Below, piece by piece: positions 25,154 to 33,971 of a stretch of 64,000 bases of DNA. How positions within the stretch are numbered: position 1 is the first letter of the stretch; each line of letters starts with the position of its first letter. The position numbers and the translations under genes are program-made. Origin of the DNA: Anaerolineales bacterium (lineage in GTDB: Bacteria; Chloroflexota; Anaerolineae; 4572-78; J111); the NCBI GenBank assembly GCA_020634855.1, contig JACKAU010000011.1, positions 186,001-250,000 of the forward strand. Reading direction: 5' to 3'. The notes under the pieces were generated by a model, which searched no databases, had not been told where the DNA came from, and worked only from the letters and a program-made list of their open reading frames with translations.

Positions 25154-26189
25154 AGCACGGCACCCTTACTTTAATGCGGGTTCCCTCGCCGGGCCGGCTG
25201 ACCAGATCAAACGTACCGCCAACCAACTGCGCGCGGTCGCGCATACCCCGCAAGCCAATATGTTCATTTCGCTCTGTCGCCGACGGTCCGGCCAAACTAG
25301 GCGGCGTAAACCCCTTCCCGTAATCGACCACTTCCAAATGAATATGGTCTTGATGCAACCACAAGTAGACAAACTGCTCGGTCACGCCGGCGTGCAGGAC
25401 GCCATTGGTCAGGGCCTGTTGCAGGATGCGATAGAGGGCGATCTTAATCGGCACATCAACTTCCGGAATAGTAGAGCCGGCCTCAAAATGGACGATGGCT
25501 TGCGTCATTGTTTCGTGCTGGATAATCAACCCTTCTAAAATGTCCAAGAGCGGACGCTGCTTGAATTCAGGGGGATGAAATGTCCCCAAAAAGGTCCGAA
25601 TTTCCGTCAGAGCGGTTTCTAACAACCAGCCAGCCTGCTGGAGATTTTCACGATAGGCGGCAATCGGTTCATCGCCGTCATCGGCTGCCGTCGCTACCAG
25701 CCGGTCGGCCAGGTGCTGTAAATGGCTCAGTCGATGCACGGCTGCATAAATCTTTTGCACCGGGCCATCGTGGATATCTAGCACAATGCGGCACAACTCT
25801 TCTTCCGTAACCGGCAAAATACGCCGAGACGCCGTGACTTGATGCCAATCCAACTCACGATTTCCGTCCCGGGAGAGGTTTTCAATGGTTTGCGCTGCGG
25901 CCCGAATTAAACATTGCTGGGTGGGGGACCATTGGCGCTGACCGGCGCTGTGAACGGCCAGCAAGGCGGTGGTTGTGCCTTGTGATGCCAGCGGCTGAAT
26001 AAAAACATCAGGGGGCGTTATCTCGATCAAACGGACCCAACCGGTCGAAGTCAACCGCCCGACCTGGGTCAGAATGTGCGGCGTTTCGGCGGCGCTATCG
26101 GCCAGAACCAACACGGCAGCCGTAGCCTGAGTCTGGTCGATTAAACTCTGTAAAACGGCTTCATAGGCGCGAAATAATTGTTGCGGCAT
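25146..26189 (-). CDS. HisKA_3-type sensor histidine kinase
   Basis: The 347-residue cytoplasmic kinase has an N-terminal GAF-like sensory part (about 1-150), a HisKA_3 dimerisation helix with phospho-acceptor His in LDIHDGPVQK, and an ATPase domain (LQQALTNGVLHAG, VDYGKGF, HIGLRGMRDRAQLVGG, GEGTRIKVRVP). There is no membrane segment, so it senses an internal signal. I start it at ATG 26189 (MPQQLFRAYEA); an upstream in-frame ATG would add a short hydrophobic stretch across a palindrome. It forms an operon with the SCO1 and cupredoxin genes and the regulator that follows. Confidence 0.88.
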   Translation of the reverse strand: MPQQLFRAYEAVLQSLIDQTQATAAVLVLADSAAETPHILTQVGRLTSTGWVRLIEITPPDVFIQPLASQGTTTALLAVHSAGQRQWSPTQQCLIRAAAQTIENLSRDGNRELDWHQVTASRRILPVTEEELCRIVLDIHDGPVQKIYAAVHRLSHLQHLADRLVATAADDGDEPIAAYRENLQQAGWLLETALTEIRTFLGTFHPPEFKQRPLLDILEGLIIQHETMTQAIVHFEAGSTIPEVDVPIKIALYRILQQALTNGVLHAGVTEQFVYLWLHQDHIHLEVVDYGKGFTPPSLAGPSATERNEHIGLRGMRDRAQLVGGTFDLVSRPGEGTRIKVRVPCYG

Positions 26190-26192
26190 GAT

Positions 26193-26214
26193 AATTTGGT
26201 TTATACACCAAATT
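26193..26214. promoter_or_regulatory. Palindrome before the histidine kinase gene
   Basis: AATTTGGT-ttatac-ACCAAATT is a perfect inverted repeat 4 bases upstream of the kinase ATG, within the gap after the cupredoxin stop. It could be an operator or an mRNA hairpin covering the ribosome site; no good Shine-Dalgarno sequence is otherwise seen. Confidence 0.45.
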
Positions 26215-26235
26215 AAGAAAGAGACCAAATTACCA

Positions 26236-26613
26236 TTAGTTGACCGAAAAATCCCAAGGCGCCGGGTTGACTACAATCCGCATGTGTTCGTCTTGATGAA
26301 AGGTGCAAACGCCTTCATAAACCACCGGGGTGTCAAACCGTTTGCGAAGCTGGGAATGGGGCGCAACCACGAACGGGCCAAACGAGTGGATCACGTCGTC
26401 CCGATTTTCGATGACGATGGTATCTTTGAGGCCGACGGTTAAGACAATCTCATCGGGGAATTCAGCGCCGGGCCGGCCGGTTTCGATGTTCTGTTTGGCG
26501 CCGGGAGGAATGACGTAGGTTACCGTGCGAAGGGTCTGGAACTGGCTCAAGGCCAACCAGCCCAACACCCCCACCAGCAGGATAGCCCCACCGGCGATGG
26601 ATAATGCTTTCAT
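26236..26613 (-). CDS. Exported cupredoxin-like protein
   Basis: The 125-residue protein has an N-terminal membrane/signal helix (MKALSIAGGAILLVGVLGWL) and a cupredoxin fold. The type I copper ligands are visible as His in DDVIHSFGPF and Cys-His-Met in GVCTFHQDEHM. It should carry electrons or copper outside the membrane. ATG 26613 follows AGGAG and begins 1 base beyond the SCO1 stop. The neighbouring SCO1 protein points to a role in copper delivery or cytochrome oxidase assembly. Confidence 0.8.
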   Translation of the reverse strand: MKALSIAGGAILLVGVLGWLALSQFQTLRTVTYVIPPGAKQNIETGRPGAEFPDEIVLTVGLKDTIVIENRDDVIHSFGPFVVAPHSQLRKRFDTPVVYEGVCTFHQDEHMRIVVNPAPWDFSVN

Positions 26614-26614
26614 C

Positions 26615-27229
26615 TTAACTCGTCTCCTGATCAAGCAGTTGATTGAGATCGCTGGTCAAATCGGCCGGTTCAAAGCCGAAGGGATACATCAGCAGCAGTT
26701 CGCGCTTGGGGTTGACCAAATAGAGGCGGGCGGTATGGCTCACCAGATATCCGGCGGAGGAGCCATCGACCTCCTCTTTTGCGGCGTACGCTCCGAACGG
26801 TTGCAGCACATCCTCAACTTTCTCCCATTCGTCGGTCAGGCCGATAAACTCGGGGCCAAAGGCGCTGATGTAGCGACCCAGTACCTCCGGCGTATCGCGC
26901 TCAGGATCGACGGAGATAAAAACCACATTGACCTGATCCTTGTGCGGCACATCGGCCAGGGCTGTTTTCACATCCCACATCGTTAGGGGGCAAACATCGG
27001 GACAGAAGGTGTAGCCAAAATAAACCAGCGTAATTTCGCCGTCCGTGTCGCTCAGGTGGAACGGCTGGCCTTTGGTATCGGTTAGCTCAAAATCATCGAG
27101 CGGCGTTGGCGGGTCAAGCACCGCGCCTTTGTAGTCGTAGCCGGAGATGGACTGGCAACCTACCGTCAAACAAAGTAGAACCAAGCTTATGATTATCATT
27201 TCTATCAGGCGCGTTGTTACCTTAACCAT
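26615..27229 (-). CDS. SCO1/SenC-family lipoprotein (copper chaperone for cytochrome oxidase)
   Basis: The 204-residue protein has a lipoprotein signal (LLCLTVGC), the thioredoxin-like SCO fold, the copper-binding CPDVC motif in FGYTFCPDVCPLTMWD, the conserved DPERDTP, and the distal ligand His in YLVSHTARLYLV. SCO proteins insert CuA into cytochrome c oxidase subunit II or keep its cysteines reduced. It is first in the operon SCO1-cupredoxin-kinase-regulator. Confidence 0.93.
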   Translation of the reverse strand: MVKVTTRLIEMIIISLVLLCLTVGCQSISGYDYKGAVLDPPTPLDDFELTDTKGQPFHLSDTDGEITLVYFGYTFCPDVCPLTMWDVKTALADVPHKDQVNVVFISVDPERDTPEVLGRYISAFGPEFIGLTDEWEKVEDVLQPFGAYAAKEEVDGSSAGYLVSHTARLYLVNPKRELLLMYPFGFEPADLTSDLNQLLDQETS

Positions 27230-27603
27230 CCCATCACCTTACCATTGTCCCGTTTTTTGAAATTGTCTGTATGTTCACGGAGATAGAACACAGATCGTAC
27301 AGATCACACGGATGGTAGCTCCGCACTAAACCGAAGTAAAGAAAAGTTAGACAGGATTTACAAGATTATCACGATTTTATTTGTCATAATTAAGGTAAAT
27401 CTTGTTAATTCTGTCGATTATTAGATCAAATTTTATGGTTCCACGGTTTAGTGTTGTGCTATCCACACGGATAAACACGGAATTTTTTTGTTAAATCAAG
27501 CCTTATCTGTGAAAATCCGCATGATCCGTGTCATTCGCATTCTATCATTTCTCACGTGGCTGACTTTTTATTCTAGCCGATTAAACAAAAAATCCTGATA
27601 AAA
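27230..27603. other. Intergenic region without a visible gene
   Basis: AT-rich, with words like CACGGATAAACACGG and ATCCGTGT recurring. It should contain the promoter of the SCO1 operon, but no clear -35/-10 pair was found. Confidence 0.35.
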
Positions 27604-27634
27604 AAAAGAGGCTATCGAATGATAACCTCTTTTG
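27604..27634 (-). terminator. Terminator of the fasciclin gene
   Basis: AAAGAGGcTATC pairs with GATAaCCTCTTT around GAAT; read on the minus strand it is followed by a T-run (27601-27607). Confidence 0.75.
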
Positions 27635-27653
27635 ATTTCGCTGCAAGTAGCGC

Positions 27654-28517
27654 TTACTTGATTAAGCCTATCCCGACGCGCAGGGCCAAACCACCCAACG
27701 CTAAAATCATCCCGACCAAAACCAAACCCATAATGATAAATGACATCAAAACCAGATGACCGCCTGTTGACGGCAAACCGGGCGGGGTTTCGCTTTCGGC
27801 AGTGGTACTGCTTTCGGCTATGGTGTCGCCCTCAGCCATCGTGGCTTCAGCTTCCATTGAAGATTCGTCTTCCATTGTGGCGTCGCCTTCCATTGAAGCT
27901 TCGCCTTCCATCGTGGCGTCGCCTTCAGCCATAGCTTGGTCTTCCGTCATGACTTCGTCGCCGGTCGTCGCCTCACCTTCGGCCAGCGTCCCGCTTTGAA
28001 TCGAAGCCGCGACTGCTTCCGGCAGCAACACCGCGTCGATGACATGGATGACTCCGTTGGAGGCTTCAATATCGGTGACAATCACGTTCGCATCACCGAC
28101 CATCACATTACCGTCGCTGACGGAAATGGGCGCCGCTTCCCCCAAAACCGTATCGGCTGATGGCATCGTAGAAACATCGACAGCCATCACTTTACCGGGT
28201 ACAACGTGGTAGAGCAGAACATCGGTTAGAGCCGGTACATCGGCCATTAAATCATCGACCACACCGTCAGGTAGCGCGGCAAAAGCCTCATCGGTGGGTG
28301 CGAAAACAGTGAACGGGCCTTCGCCTTTAAGCGTGTCAACGAGATCGGCCGTTTCGAGGGCCTTGACCAACGTCGTAAAGCGGCCGTCAGCAGTGAGCGT
28401 ATCGACTATATCTTGCTCCCCCTGACTAACCGGCGAGGCGAAAGCAGTGGTAGCTCCACTGATGAGTAAACCTAATAAAAAGAAGATAATTACTAATCTC
28501 TTAAGTTGGGTAGACAC
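27654..28517 (-). CDS. Secreted fasciclin-domain protein with LPSTG tail
   Basis: The 287-residue protein has a signal peptide (to about 27), one fasciclin (FAS1) domain (ADGRFTTLVKALETADLV, GPFTVFAPTDEAFAALP, LLYHVVPGKV, NGVIHVIDAVLLP), a low-complexity acidic stalk of EGDATMEGEASM-type repeats, and a C-terminal LPSTGG followed by a hydrophobic helix and a few basic residues. FAS1 domains mediate adhesion. The tail is laid out like a sortase substrate. It has its own terminator and faces away from the next gene. Confidence 0.9.
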   Translation of the reverse strand: MSTQLKRLVIIFFLLGLLISGATTAFASPVSQGEQDIVDTLTADGRFTTLVKALETADLVDTLKGEGPFTVFAPTDEAFAALPDGVVDDLMADVPALTDVLLYHVVPGKVMAVDVSTMPSADTVLGEAAPISVSDGNVMVGDANVIVTDIEASNGVIHVIDAVLLPEAVAASIQSGTLAEGEATTGDEVMTEDQAMAEGDATMEGEASMEGDATMEDESSMEAEATMAEGDTIAESSTTAESETPPGLPSTGGHLVLMSFIIMGLVLVGMILALGGLALRVGIGLIK

Positions 28518-28742
28518 AATAAAATACCTCCTGTTTTAATTGGCAAACCATTATTTCGGGGTAAATTAAGGTACAGCGAGATAAAATTTTATTTTCCCTC
28601 CTCTGGTTACTAAACTTTTGCCCATAGATAATTATGGGTTTACCGACTTACTCACTAAAAATTAACTGTTCCCAAAGCTACTTATATTTTATGTGAGATA
28701 CGACCAATATGGCAAGTTTTAATTTTTTATAAAGAATGTTTA
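28518..28742. other. Intergenic region between divergent genes
   Basis: No gene is seen. AT-rich DNA before the rightward GMPP promoter and upstream of the fasciclin gene. Confidence 0.35.
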
Positions 28743-28771
28743 TTTACGCCAACTTAAGTTTATGGTATGAT
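28743..28771 (+). promoter_or_regulatory. Predicted promoter of the GMPP/PMM gene
   Basis: TTTACG (28743-28748), 17 bases, TATGAT (28766-28771), about 58 bases before the ATG at 28830. Confidence 0.4.
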
Positions 28772-28829
28772 AGGTCTGCGCAAAATAGAAATACAGAATA
28801 ACTCCAATAACAACGGGGGATAAATATTT

Positions 28830-31334
28830 ATGAAAGCGGTTGTCATGGCCGGTGGTTCCGGATCAAGACTTCGTCCTCTCACAATTCAAAGACCCAAGCC
28901 CATGATACCGATTGTAAACAAGCCCGTGATGAGTCACATTCTGGACCTATTGAAGCGCCACGGTGTCACCGAAGTTGTTATTACGGTTCAATACTTGGCC
29001 GATCTCATTCAAGATTTCTTTGGCGACGGTTCGGCTCTGGGGTTGCCTATTCATTACAGTGTTGAGGAAACACCATTAGGCACAGCCGGCAGTGTTAAAA
29101 ACGCGGCCGATTTTATAGACGACACCTTTATGGTCATCAGTGGCGATGCGTTGACCAACTTCAATCTAACGAATTTAGTCGATTACCACAAAAACGCGAA
29201 AACCTTAGCCACCCTGGCCATATACAATATCTCCAACCCGGTGGAATACGGGGTCATCACTACCAATTCTCTAGGGCAAATTACCCAATTTCAAGAGAAG
29301 CCGAGTCGCGGCTCGGTGATGTCTGATCATATCAACACCGGTATCTACGTTTTGGAACCGGATATTTTGGATTTTGTCCCGGCCAACACCCCTTTTGATT
29401 TTGCCAAAGATTTATTCCCCATGCTGCACGATAAAGGTTACCCACTCTATGGCTATATCGCCGAAGGTTACTGGTGCGATGTGGGCAACATTGCTGAATA
29501 CATCCGGGCTACGGCCAATGCCTTGGAAGGTAAGGTTGAAGGGATCAATTTAGGGCGATACATCGGCAACGGGATATGGGCCGGTCAGGATGTAGACATC
29601 GCACCTAGTGCTCACCTGGAAGGGCCAATTTATCTGGGAAACTCGGTTCAAATCAAAAATGATGTGTCAATCCGTGGGCCAACCGTTATCAGAGATTATA
29701 CGGTGGTTGACAACGGCGCTCAGATTGACCGCTCGATTGTGTGGCGCAACTGCTACATTGGAGAACGGGCGCAGTTGAGCGGAGCCATCGTATTACGGCA
29801 GTGCAGCTTAAAGACCTATTCCACTGTGTTCGAGAGCGCGGTTATTGGCGATGGCACCATTATCGGCGAAGGGGCGGTCATTCACCCCAGCGTCAAAATT
29901 TGGCCGGGCAAAGAGGTCGAACCGGGGGCGATTGTCAATAGTAGCATTATTTGGGGTTCACAGGGCCGGCGGGTGCTGTTTGGTCGCTATGGGGTAACCG
30001 GGGTCGTTAATATTGATCTAACGCCGGAGTTCAGTAGTAAACTGGGGGCAGCTTTCGGCGCTACTTTACCCAAAGGCGCTCTAGTCACAATCAATCGCGA
30101 TACCCATCGCAGCCCGCGCATGATCAAACGAGCCATCATTTCCGGCTTACCCTCAGCCGGAGTCAACGTCTGGGATTTAGGCAGCCAGCCGATTCCTGTG
30201 GCTCGCTATTTCACCAAAATTAGCCGGGCTGAAGCAGGCGTTCACGTCCGCCTCTCCCCTTTCGATCAACGCGTTGTTGACATTCGCTTCTTGGATAACG
30301 ACGGTCTAAATATCAGCAAAGATCGAGAGCGAACCATCGAGCGCATCTTCTTTAGGGAAGATTTCCGACGGGTCTATTTAGACGACATTGGCATTATAGA
30401 ATATGCTCAGAATGTACGCGAACGTTACATCGACGATTTCTTAAAAAATCTCAACACGAAGGCCATTCAGGCGGCCGGCTTTAATCTGGTTATCGACTTT
30501 GCCGATGCGCCCATTGCCAATGTGCTGCCCATCATTTTGGACGAGTTACAATGCAATGTAGTAGCGCTCAACGCCAATATCGATAAGATCAATACACTAC
30601 CCAACCAGTCTCAACTCCAAACAACGCTCAAGCAGATGCAGTTGATTACCACGGCATTGGGGGCGCAGTTTGGAGCACGGCTATATCCGGGTGGAGAAAA
30701 AATTATTTTCATCGATGATCGAGGGACGCTGCTTAAGGGGATCACTGCCTGTGCGATGATGGTTGAACTGGCCTTGAGGGATGCTCCCGGCAGTAGCGTC
30801 GCCATTCCCACCAATATGCCCAACATCTTTGAACAAATCGCCGAACGATACGGTGGCAAGATTCTCCGAACCGAAATGGAGTCTGATGCGCTAGTAAAGG
30901 TTACTCACACGCACAACGTGATTATGGGCTGCGACGGCAAAGGCAACTTCATTTTTCCCGACTTTCACAGCACCACGGACGGCCTGATGGCATTGGCCAA
31001 GCTACTGGAATTCTTAGCTACCCAGAAAGTTTCAATCAGCGATATTACCCTAAACCTCCCCCCCTATTACGTAGCCGAGCGAAGAGTCTCTTGTGTGTGG
31101 GAGGCCAAACCCAGGGTGATGCGTTTAATCAACGAGCGATTTAGCGACGACAAAAATCAAGATACCAACTATGGGATCAAAATCAATCTTGGCGCCAACA
31201 AATGGGGCTTGATCGTGCCTGACCCGGATCAGCCTTACTTTAGAATAACAACCGAAGCCGAGTCACAGGTGGAAGCGGAAGCGCTTGCCGATGAATATGC
31301 TCAAATTGTTGAGCGAATCTCACCACTTGAGTGA
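28830..31334 (+). CDS. Fused sugar-1-phosphate nucleotidyltransferase/phosphomannomutase-like protein
   Basis: The 834-residue protein has an N-terminal nucleotidyltransferase (VVMAGGSGSRLRPLT, RPKPMIPI, GDALTNFN; residues 1-240), left-handed beta-helix hexapeptide repeats (about 250-370, IGNGIWAG, IGERAQLSG), and a C-terminal phosphohexomutase-like part (about 380-830; RDTHRSPRMIKRA in place of the usual Ser loop). The metal loop DGDGDR of active mutases is not seen; the equivalent region reads ARLYPGGEKIIFIDDRG. The first half probably makes GDP-mannose or a related NDP-sugar for envelope glycans; the second may be regulatory. Confidence 0.88.
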   Translation: MKAVVMAGGSGSRLRPLTIQRPKPMIPIVNKPVMSHILDLLKRHGVTEVVITVQYLADLIQDFFGDGSALGLPIHYSVEETPLGTAGSVKNAADFIDDTFMVISGDALTNFNLTNLVDYHKNAKTLATLAIYNISNPVEYGVITTNSLGQITQFQEKPSRGSVMSDHINTGIYVLEPDILDFVPANTPFDFAKDLFPMLHDKGYPLYGYIAEGYWCDVGNIAEYIRATANALEGKVEGINLGRYIGNGIWAGQDVDIAPSAHLEGPIYLGNSVQIKNDVSIRGPTVIRDYTVVDNGAQIDRSIVWRNCYIGERAQLSGAIVLRQCSLKTYSTVFESAVIGDGTIIGEGAVIHPSVKIWPGKEVEPGAIVNSSIIWGSQGRRVLFGRYGVTGVVNIDLTPEFSSKLGAAFGATLPKGALVTINRDTHRSPRMIKRAIISGLPSAGVNVWDLGSQPIPVARYFTKISRAEAGVHVRLSPFDQRVVDIRFLDNDGLNISKDRERTIERIFFREDFRRVYLDDIGIIEYAQNVRERYIDDFLKNLNTKAIQAAGFNLVIDFADAPIANVLPIILDELQCNVVALNANIDKINTLPNQSQLQTTLKQMQLITTALGAQFGARLYPGGEKIIFIDDRGTLLKGITACAMMVELALRDAPGSSVAIPTNMPNIFEQIAERYGGKILRTEMESDALVKVTHTHNVIMGCDGKGNFIFPDFHSTTDGLMALAKLLEFLATQKVSISDITLNLPPYYVAERRVSCVWEAKPRVMRLINERFSDDKNQDTNYGIKINLGANKWGLIVPDPDQPYFRITTEAESQVEAEALADEYAQIVERISPLE

Positions 31335-31344
31335 TATTGGTTAG

Positions 31345-31381
31345 AAAAAAAAGAACCCGCCTGAGGCGGGTTCTTTTTTTT
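31345..31381. terminator. Bidirectional terminator between GMPP/PMM gene and rplL
   Basis: AAAGAACCCGCC pairs with GGCGGGTTCTTT around TGA, with A-runs before and T-runs after, so it can stop transcription from both sides. Confidence 0.92.
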
Positions 31382-31390
31382 ATCGGTCTC

Positions 31391-31792
31391 TTAAGCTACT
31401 TCGATGACGGCGCCTTCAGCTTCCAATTTGCTCTTGGCGTCTTCGGCGGCCTCTTTGCTAACGGCTTCAAGAATCTTCGCCGGGGCACTATCAACCAATT
31501 CCTTGGCTTCTTTCAGCCCCAGGTCAGAGCGTAAGGTACGAACAGCTTTAATAACCTGAATTTTCTTCGCGCCCACATCTTTAAGGGTTACATCAAATTC
31601 GGTCTTTTCTTCGGCGGCTTCAGCAGCGCCAGCGCCATCACCACCCGCAGCCATCGCCGGGGCGGCAGCCATGACGGCGGCCGGGGCCGCAGCGCTAACT
31701 CCCCACGCTTCTTCCAACATTTTGGTCAGTTCAGCCGCTTCTAAAACAGTCAATTGACTTAGTTCATCTGCAAGTTTGGCAATATCAGCCAT
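31391..31792 (-). CDS. rplL: Ribosomal protein L7/L12
   Basis: The 133-residue protein has an N-terminal dimerisation part (LADELSQLTVLEAAELTKMLEEAWGV), an Ala/Gly hinge and the C-terminal factor-binding domain (KTEFDVTLKDVGAKKIQVIKAVRTL, LGLKEAKELVD). It forms the ribosomal stalk that recruits translation GTPases. It is the last gene of the L11-L1-L10-L12 block. Confidence 0.98.
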   Translation of the reverse strand: MADIAKLADELSQLTVLEAAELTKMLEEAWGVSAAAPAAVMAAAPAMAAGGDGAGAAEAAEEKTEFDVTLKDVGAKKIQVIKAVRTLRSDLGLKEAKELVDSAPAKILEAVSKEAAEDAKSKLEAEGAVIEVA

Positions 31793-31880
31793 GGTTATAA
31801 ACTCCTTAATATCTTAAATGATGAGATTAATCTTTTTAGTTAAACTTTAATGACAGCCTGCTAATCTAAATTCCCCCAAC

Positions 31881-32447
31881 TTAAGCTGCTTCTTCGGGGT
31901 TTTTAGAGGCATAAGCGTTAAGCACATTAACCAGTTGGCGCACGCCTCCAGACAGTACTCCAACAAACTGAGACGCTGGCGCGTTAAGCGTACCAACCAG
32001 TTGAGAGGCCGGCGTATTAAGTAAGCCAAGCAATTGCGCACGAACAACTTCGATCGGCGGTAGTTTTGTCAGTTCCTTAACCCCCGCCTCATCGATGACA
32101 CTTTTACCGATTAAACCGCCTTTAATGACCATTAAATCATTGCCTTTGGCAAAATCGGTCATTACCTTAGCCACGCCGGGTAGATTTTGATGGCAAAAAC
32201 CTAGCCCAACCGGACCGGTTAGCAAATCATCGGCAGTTGGCAAACCCACTTCTTCCAAAGCACGCTTAGCCAGCGTATTTTTAACTACGGCATAACTGCC
32301 CTGTGCCTCGCGAATCTTGGCCCGAAGCTCTTGAAGTTGGGGAACACTCAGACCGCGATATTCGGTAATGATAATTCCTTCGCTGTCATTGATTTCCTGA
32401 ACATACTGAGCAACCAATTCTTCTTTCTTTTCGCGCGATATAGCCAA
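31881..32447 (-). CDS. rplJ: Ribosomal protein L10
   Basis: The 188-residue protein binds 23S rRNA and anchors L7/L12 dimers. Family features are LVAQYVQEINDSEGIIITEYRGL, VKNTLAKRAL and LLTGPVGLGF. An in-frame ATG 105 bases further upstream would add a hydrophobic extension foreign to L10. I choose the TTG at 32447, which lies 8 bases after AGGAGG and gives LAISREKKEE, the standard N terminus. The C-terminal half has three repeats of LLNTPASQLVG / TLNAPASQFVG, probably L12-binding segments. Confidence 0.95.
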   Translation of the reverse strand: MAISREKKEELVAQYVQEINDSEGIIITEYRGLSVPQLQELRAKIREAQGSYAVVKNTLAKRALEEVGLPTADDLLTGPVGLGFCHQNLPGVAKVMTDFAKGNDLMVIKGGLIGKSVIDEAGVKELTKLPPIEVVRAQLLGLLNTPASQLVGTLNAPASQFVGVLSGGVRQLVNVLNAYASKNPEEAA

Positions 32448-32481
32448 GTTTTGATCCTCCTTTCTTTTTAATTTCTCAATT

Positions 32482-32519
32482 AAACAAAAAGCGCCTCGAC
32501 CAACCAAGGCCGAGACGCA
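32482..32519 (-). promoter_or_regulatory. rplJ leader hairpin, candidate attenuator (L10-leader type)
   Basis: In the gap between rplA and rplJ the minus strand forms GCGTCTCGGCC/GGTCGAGGCGC followed by TTTTTG, a terminator-like structure 40 bases before the TTG start. In many bacteria L10-L12 binds the leader here to repress its own synthesis, or attenuation sets L10/L12 levels. The upstream L10-binding fold was not resolved by eye. Confidence 0.5.
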
Positions 32520-32706
32520 GAAAATACAAAACAATCCAAGGATATGGATCACATTAAATGATCACATTCCCGATTCTACAATCTCACCTCGGCAGGCTAA
32601 AAAATCCATTAAGTGCATTTATGTAAGCACACCTGCTGTCTTCAGCGATTAATATTAAGCTGTTTCAGGAAGCTATATAAGCAAATCCCTTAAATTCACG
32701 TTGATA

Positions 32707-33420
32707 TTAGGCTAACTTTAACTGCATAGCCTGCATCGCATCGACTTTTACGCCGGGCCCCATCGTAGCGCTTAAGGTCACGCGCTTAATATACAGACCC
32801 TTGGCTGCCGACGGTTTTGCTTGCACAATTGACTCCATCAAGGCCGACAAATTTTCAAACAGTTGCTTTTCGGTGAAACTGGCTTTGCCAATCGGTACGT
32901 GGACGTTGGCCGTTCTATCTAGTCTAAACTCCACCCGTCCAGCCTTCAATTCTGAAACGACACGTCCCACATCAGCGCCTTGAACCACCGTACCGGCTTT
33001 TGGACTGGGCATCAAGCCGCGTGGACCTAAAAGTTTACCCAATCGCCCAACTTTCGACATAACGGACGGCGTCGCCACTGATACATCAAACTCAAACCAG
33101 CCTTCTTGAATTTTTTGAATATATTCGTCAGTACCGGCGTGATCAGCCCCGGCGTCGAGCGCATCTTTTTGATCTTGCCCTTCAGCAAAGACCATGACTC
33201 TTACCTGACGTCCCGTCCCATGCGGTAACTGTACCGTACTTCGAATCTGCTGGTCGGCTTTTCTGGGATCAAGACCCATTCGTAAATGGGCTTCAATAGT
33301 CCCATCAAACTTAGTGTAAGATGTCTTTTTAACTAACTCGACAGCTTCTTCCGGTGAATAATCTTTAGTGCTATCAACTAACTTTACTGCTTCTTGATAC
33401 TGCTTGCCATGTTTTGCCAT
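32707..33420 (-). CDS. rplA: Ribosomal protein L1
   Basis: The 237-residue protein binds the L1 stalk of 23S rRNA and often represses its own mRNA. Matches include YSPEEAVELVKKTSYTKFDGTIEAHLRMG, GTGRQVRVMVFAEG, VMSKVGRLGKLLGPRGLMPSPKAGTV and IKRVTLSATMGPGVKVD. Length and ends are standard. It lies between rplK and rplJ. Confidence 0.98.
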   Translation of the reverse strand: MAKHGKQYQEAVKLVDSTKDYSPEEAVELVKKTSYTKFDGTIEAHLRMGLDPRKADQQIRSTVQLPHGTGRQVRVMVFAEGQDQKDALDAGADHAGTDEYIQKIQEGWFEFDVSVATPSVMSKVGRLGKLLGPRGLMPSPKAGTVVQGADVGRVVSELKAGRVEFRLDRTANVHVPIGKASFTEKQLFENLSALMESIVQAKPSAAKGLYIKRVTLSATMGPGVKVDAMQAMQLKLA

Positions 33421-33490
33421 TTTATTCTCCTTAGTGGTCGTAACGGGCTACTTAGATTTGGACACCCTCCCACAGAGGCAATAGAAGAAA

Positions 33491-33916
33491 TCAATCTTCT
33501 ATTCGTATCCCCATACTTCGCGCCGAACCCTCAATTTGTTTCATAGCGCCTTCAATATCGATGGCGTTAAGGTCTTGCATTTTGTTTTGGGCAATCTCGC
33601 GCACTTGGGCTTTGGTAAGTGAACCCACTTTGTTGCGGTTGGGTTCGCCGGAGCCTTTGCTTAGACCGGCCGCTTTTTTGATTAAATCACTGGCCGGCGG
33701 CGCTTTTGTAATAAACGAAAATGTTTGATCGGTGAAAATGGTAATTTCAGCCGGAATAATGGACCCCATCAAATGTTGAGTACGGGAATTGTATTCCTTG
33801 CAGAAAGCCATAATATTGATTTGATGTGGCCCCAAAGCCGTACCTACCGGCGGCGCTGGGTTTGCCTTTCCTGCTGGAATTTGTAACTTTACAATAGCTT
33901 TTATTTTTTTTGCCAT
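33491..33916 (-). CDS. rplK: Ribosomal protein L11
   Basis: The 141-residue protein has the usual L11 sequence (IKLQIPAGKANPAPPVGTALGPHQINIMAFCKEYN-like, FSFITKAPPASDLIKKAAG, KMQDLNAIDIEGAMKQIEGSARSMGI). It binds the GTPase-associated centre of 23S rRNA. It follows nusG and precedes rplA. Confidence 0.98.
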   Translation of the reverse strand: MAKKIKAIVKLQIPAGKANPAPPVGTALGPHQINIMAFCKEYNSRTQHLMGSIIPAEITIFTDQTFSFITKAPPASDLIKKAAGLSKGSGEPNRNKVGSLTKAQVREIAQNKMQDLNAIDIEGAMKQIEGSARSMGIRIED

Positions 33917-33971
33917 GCGTTATTTCCTTAATAACCGTAATGCCAATTTAATCGCAAGGACTCAGAAACGA

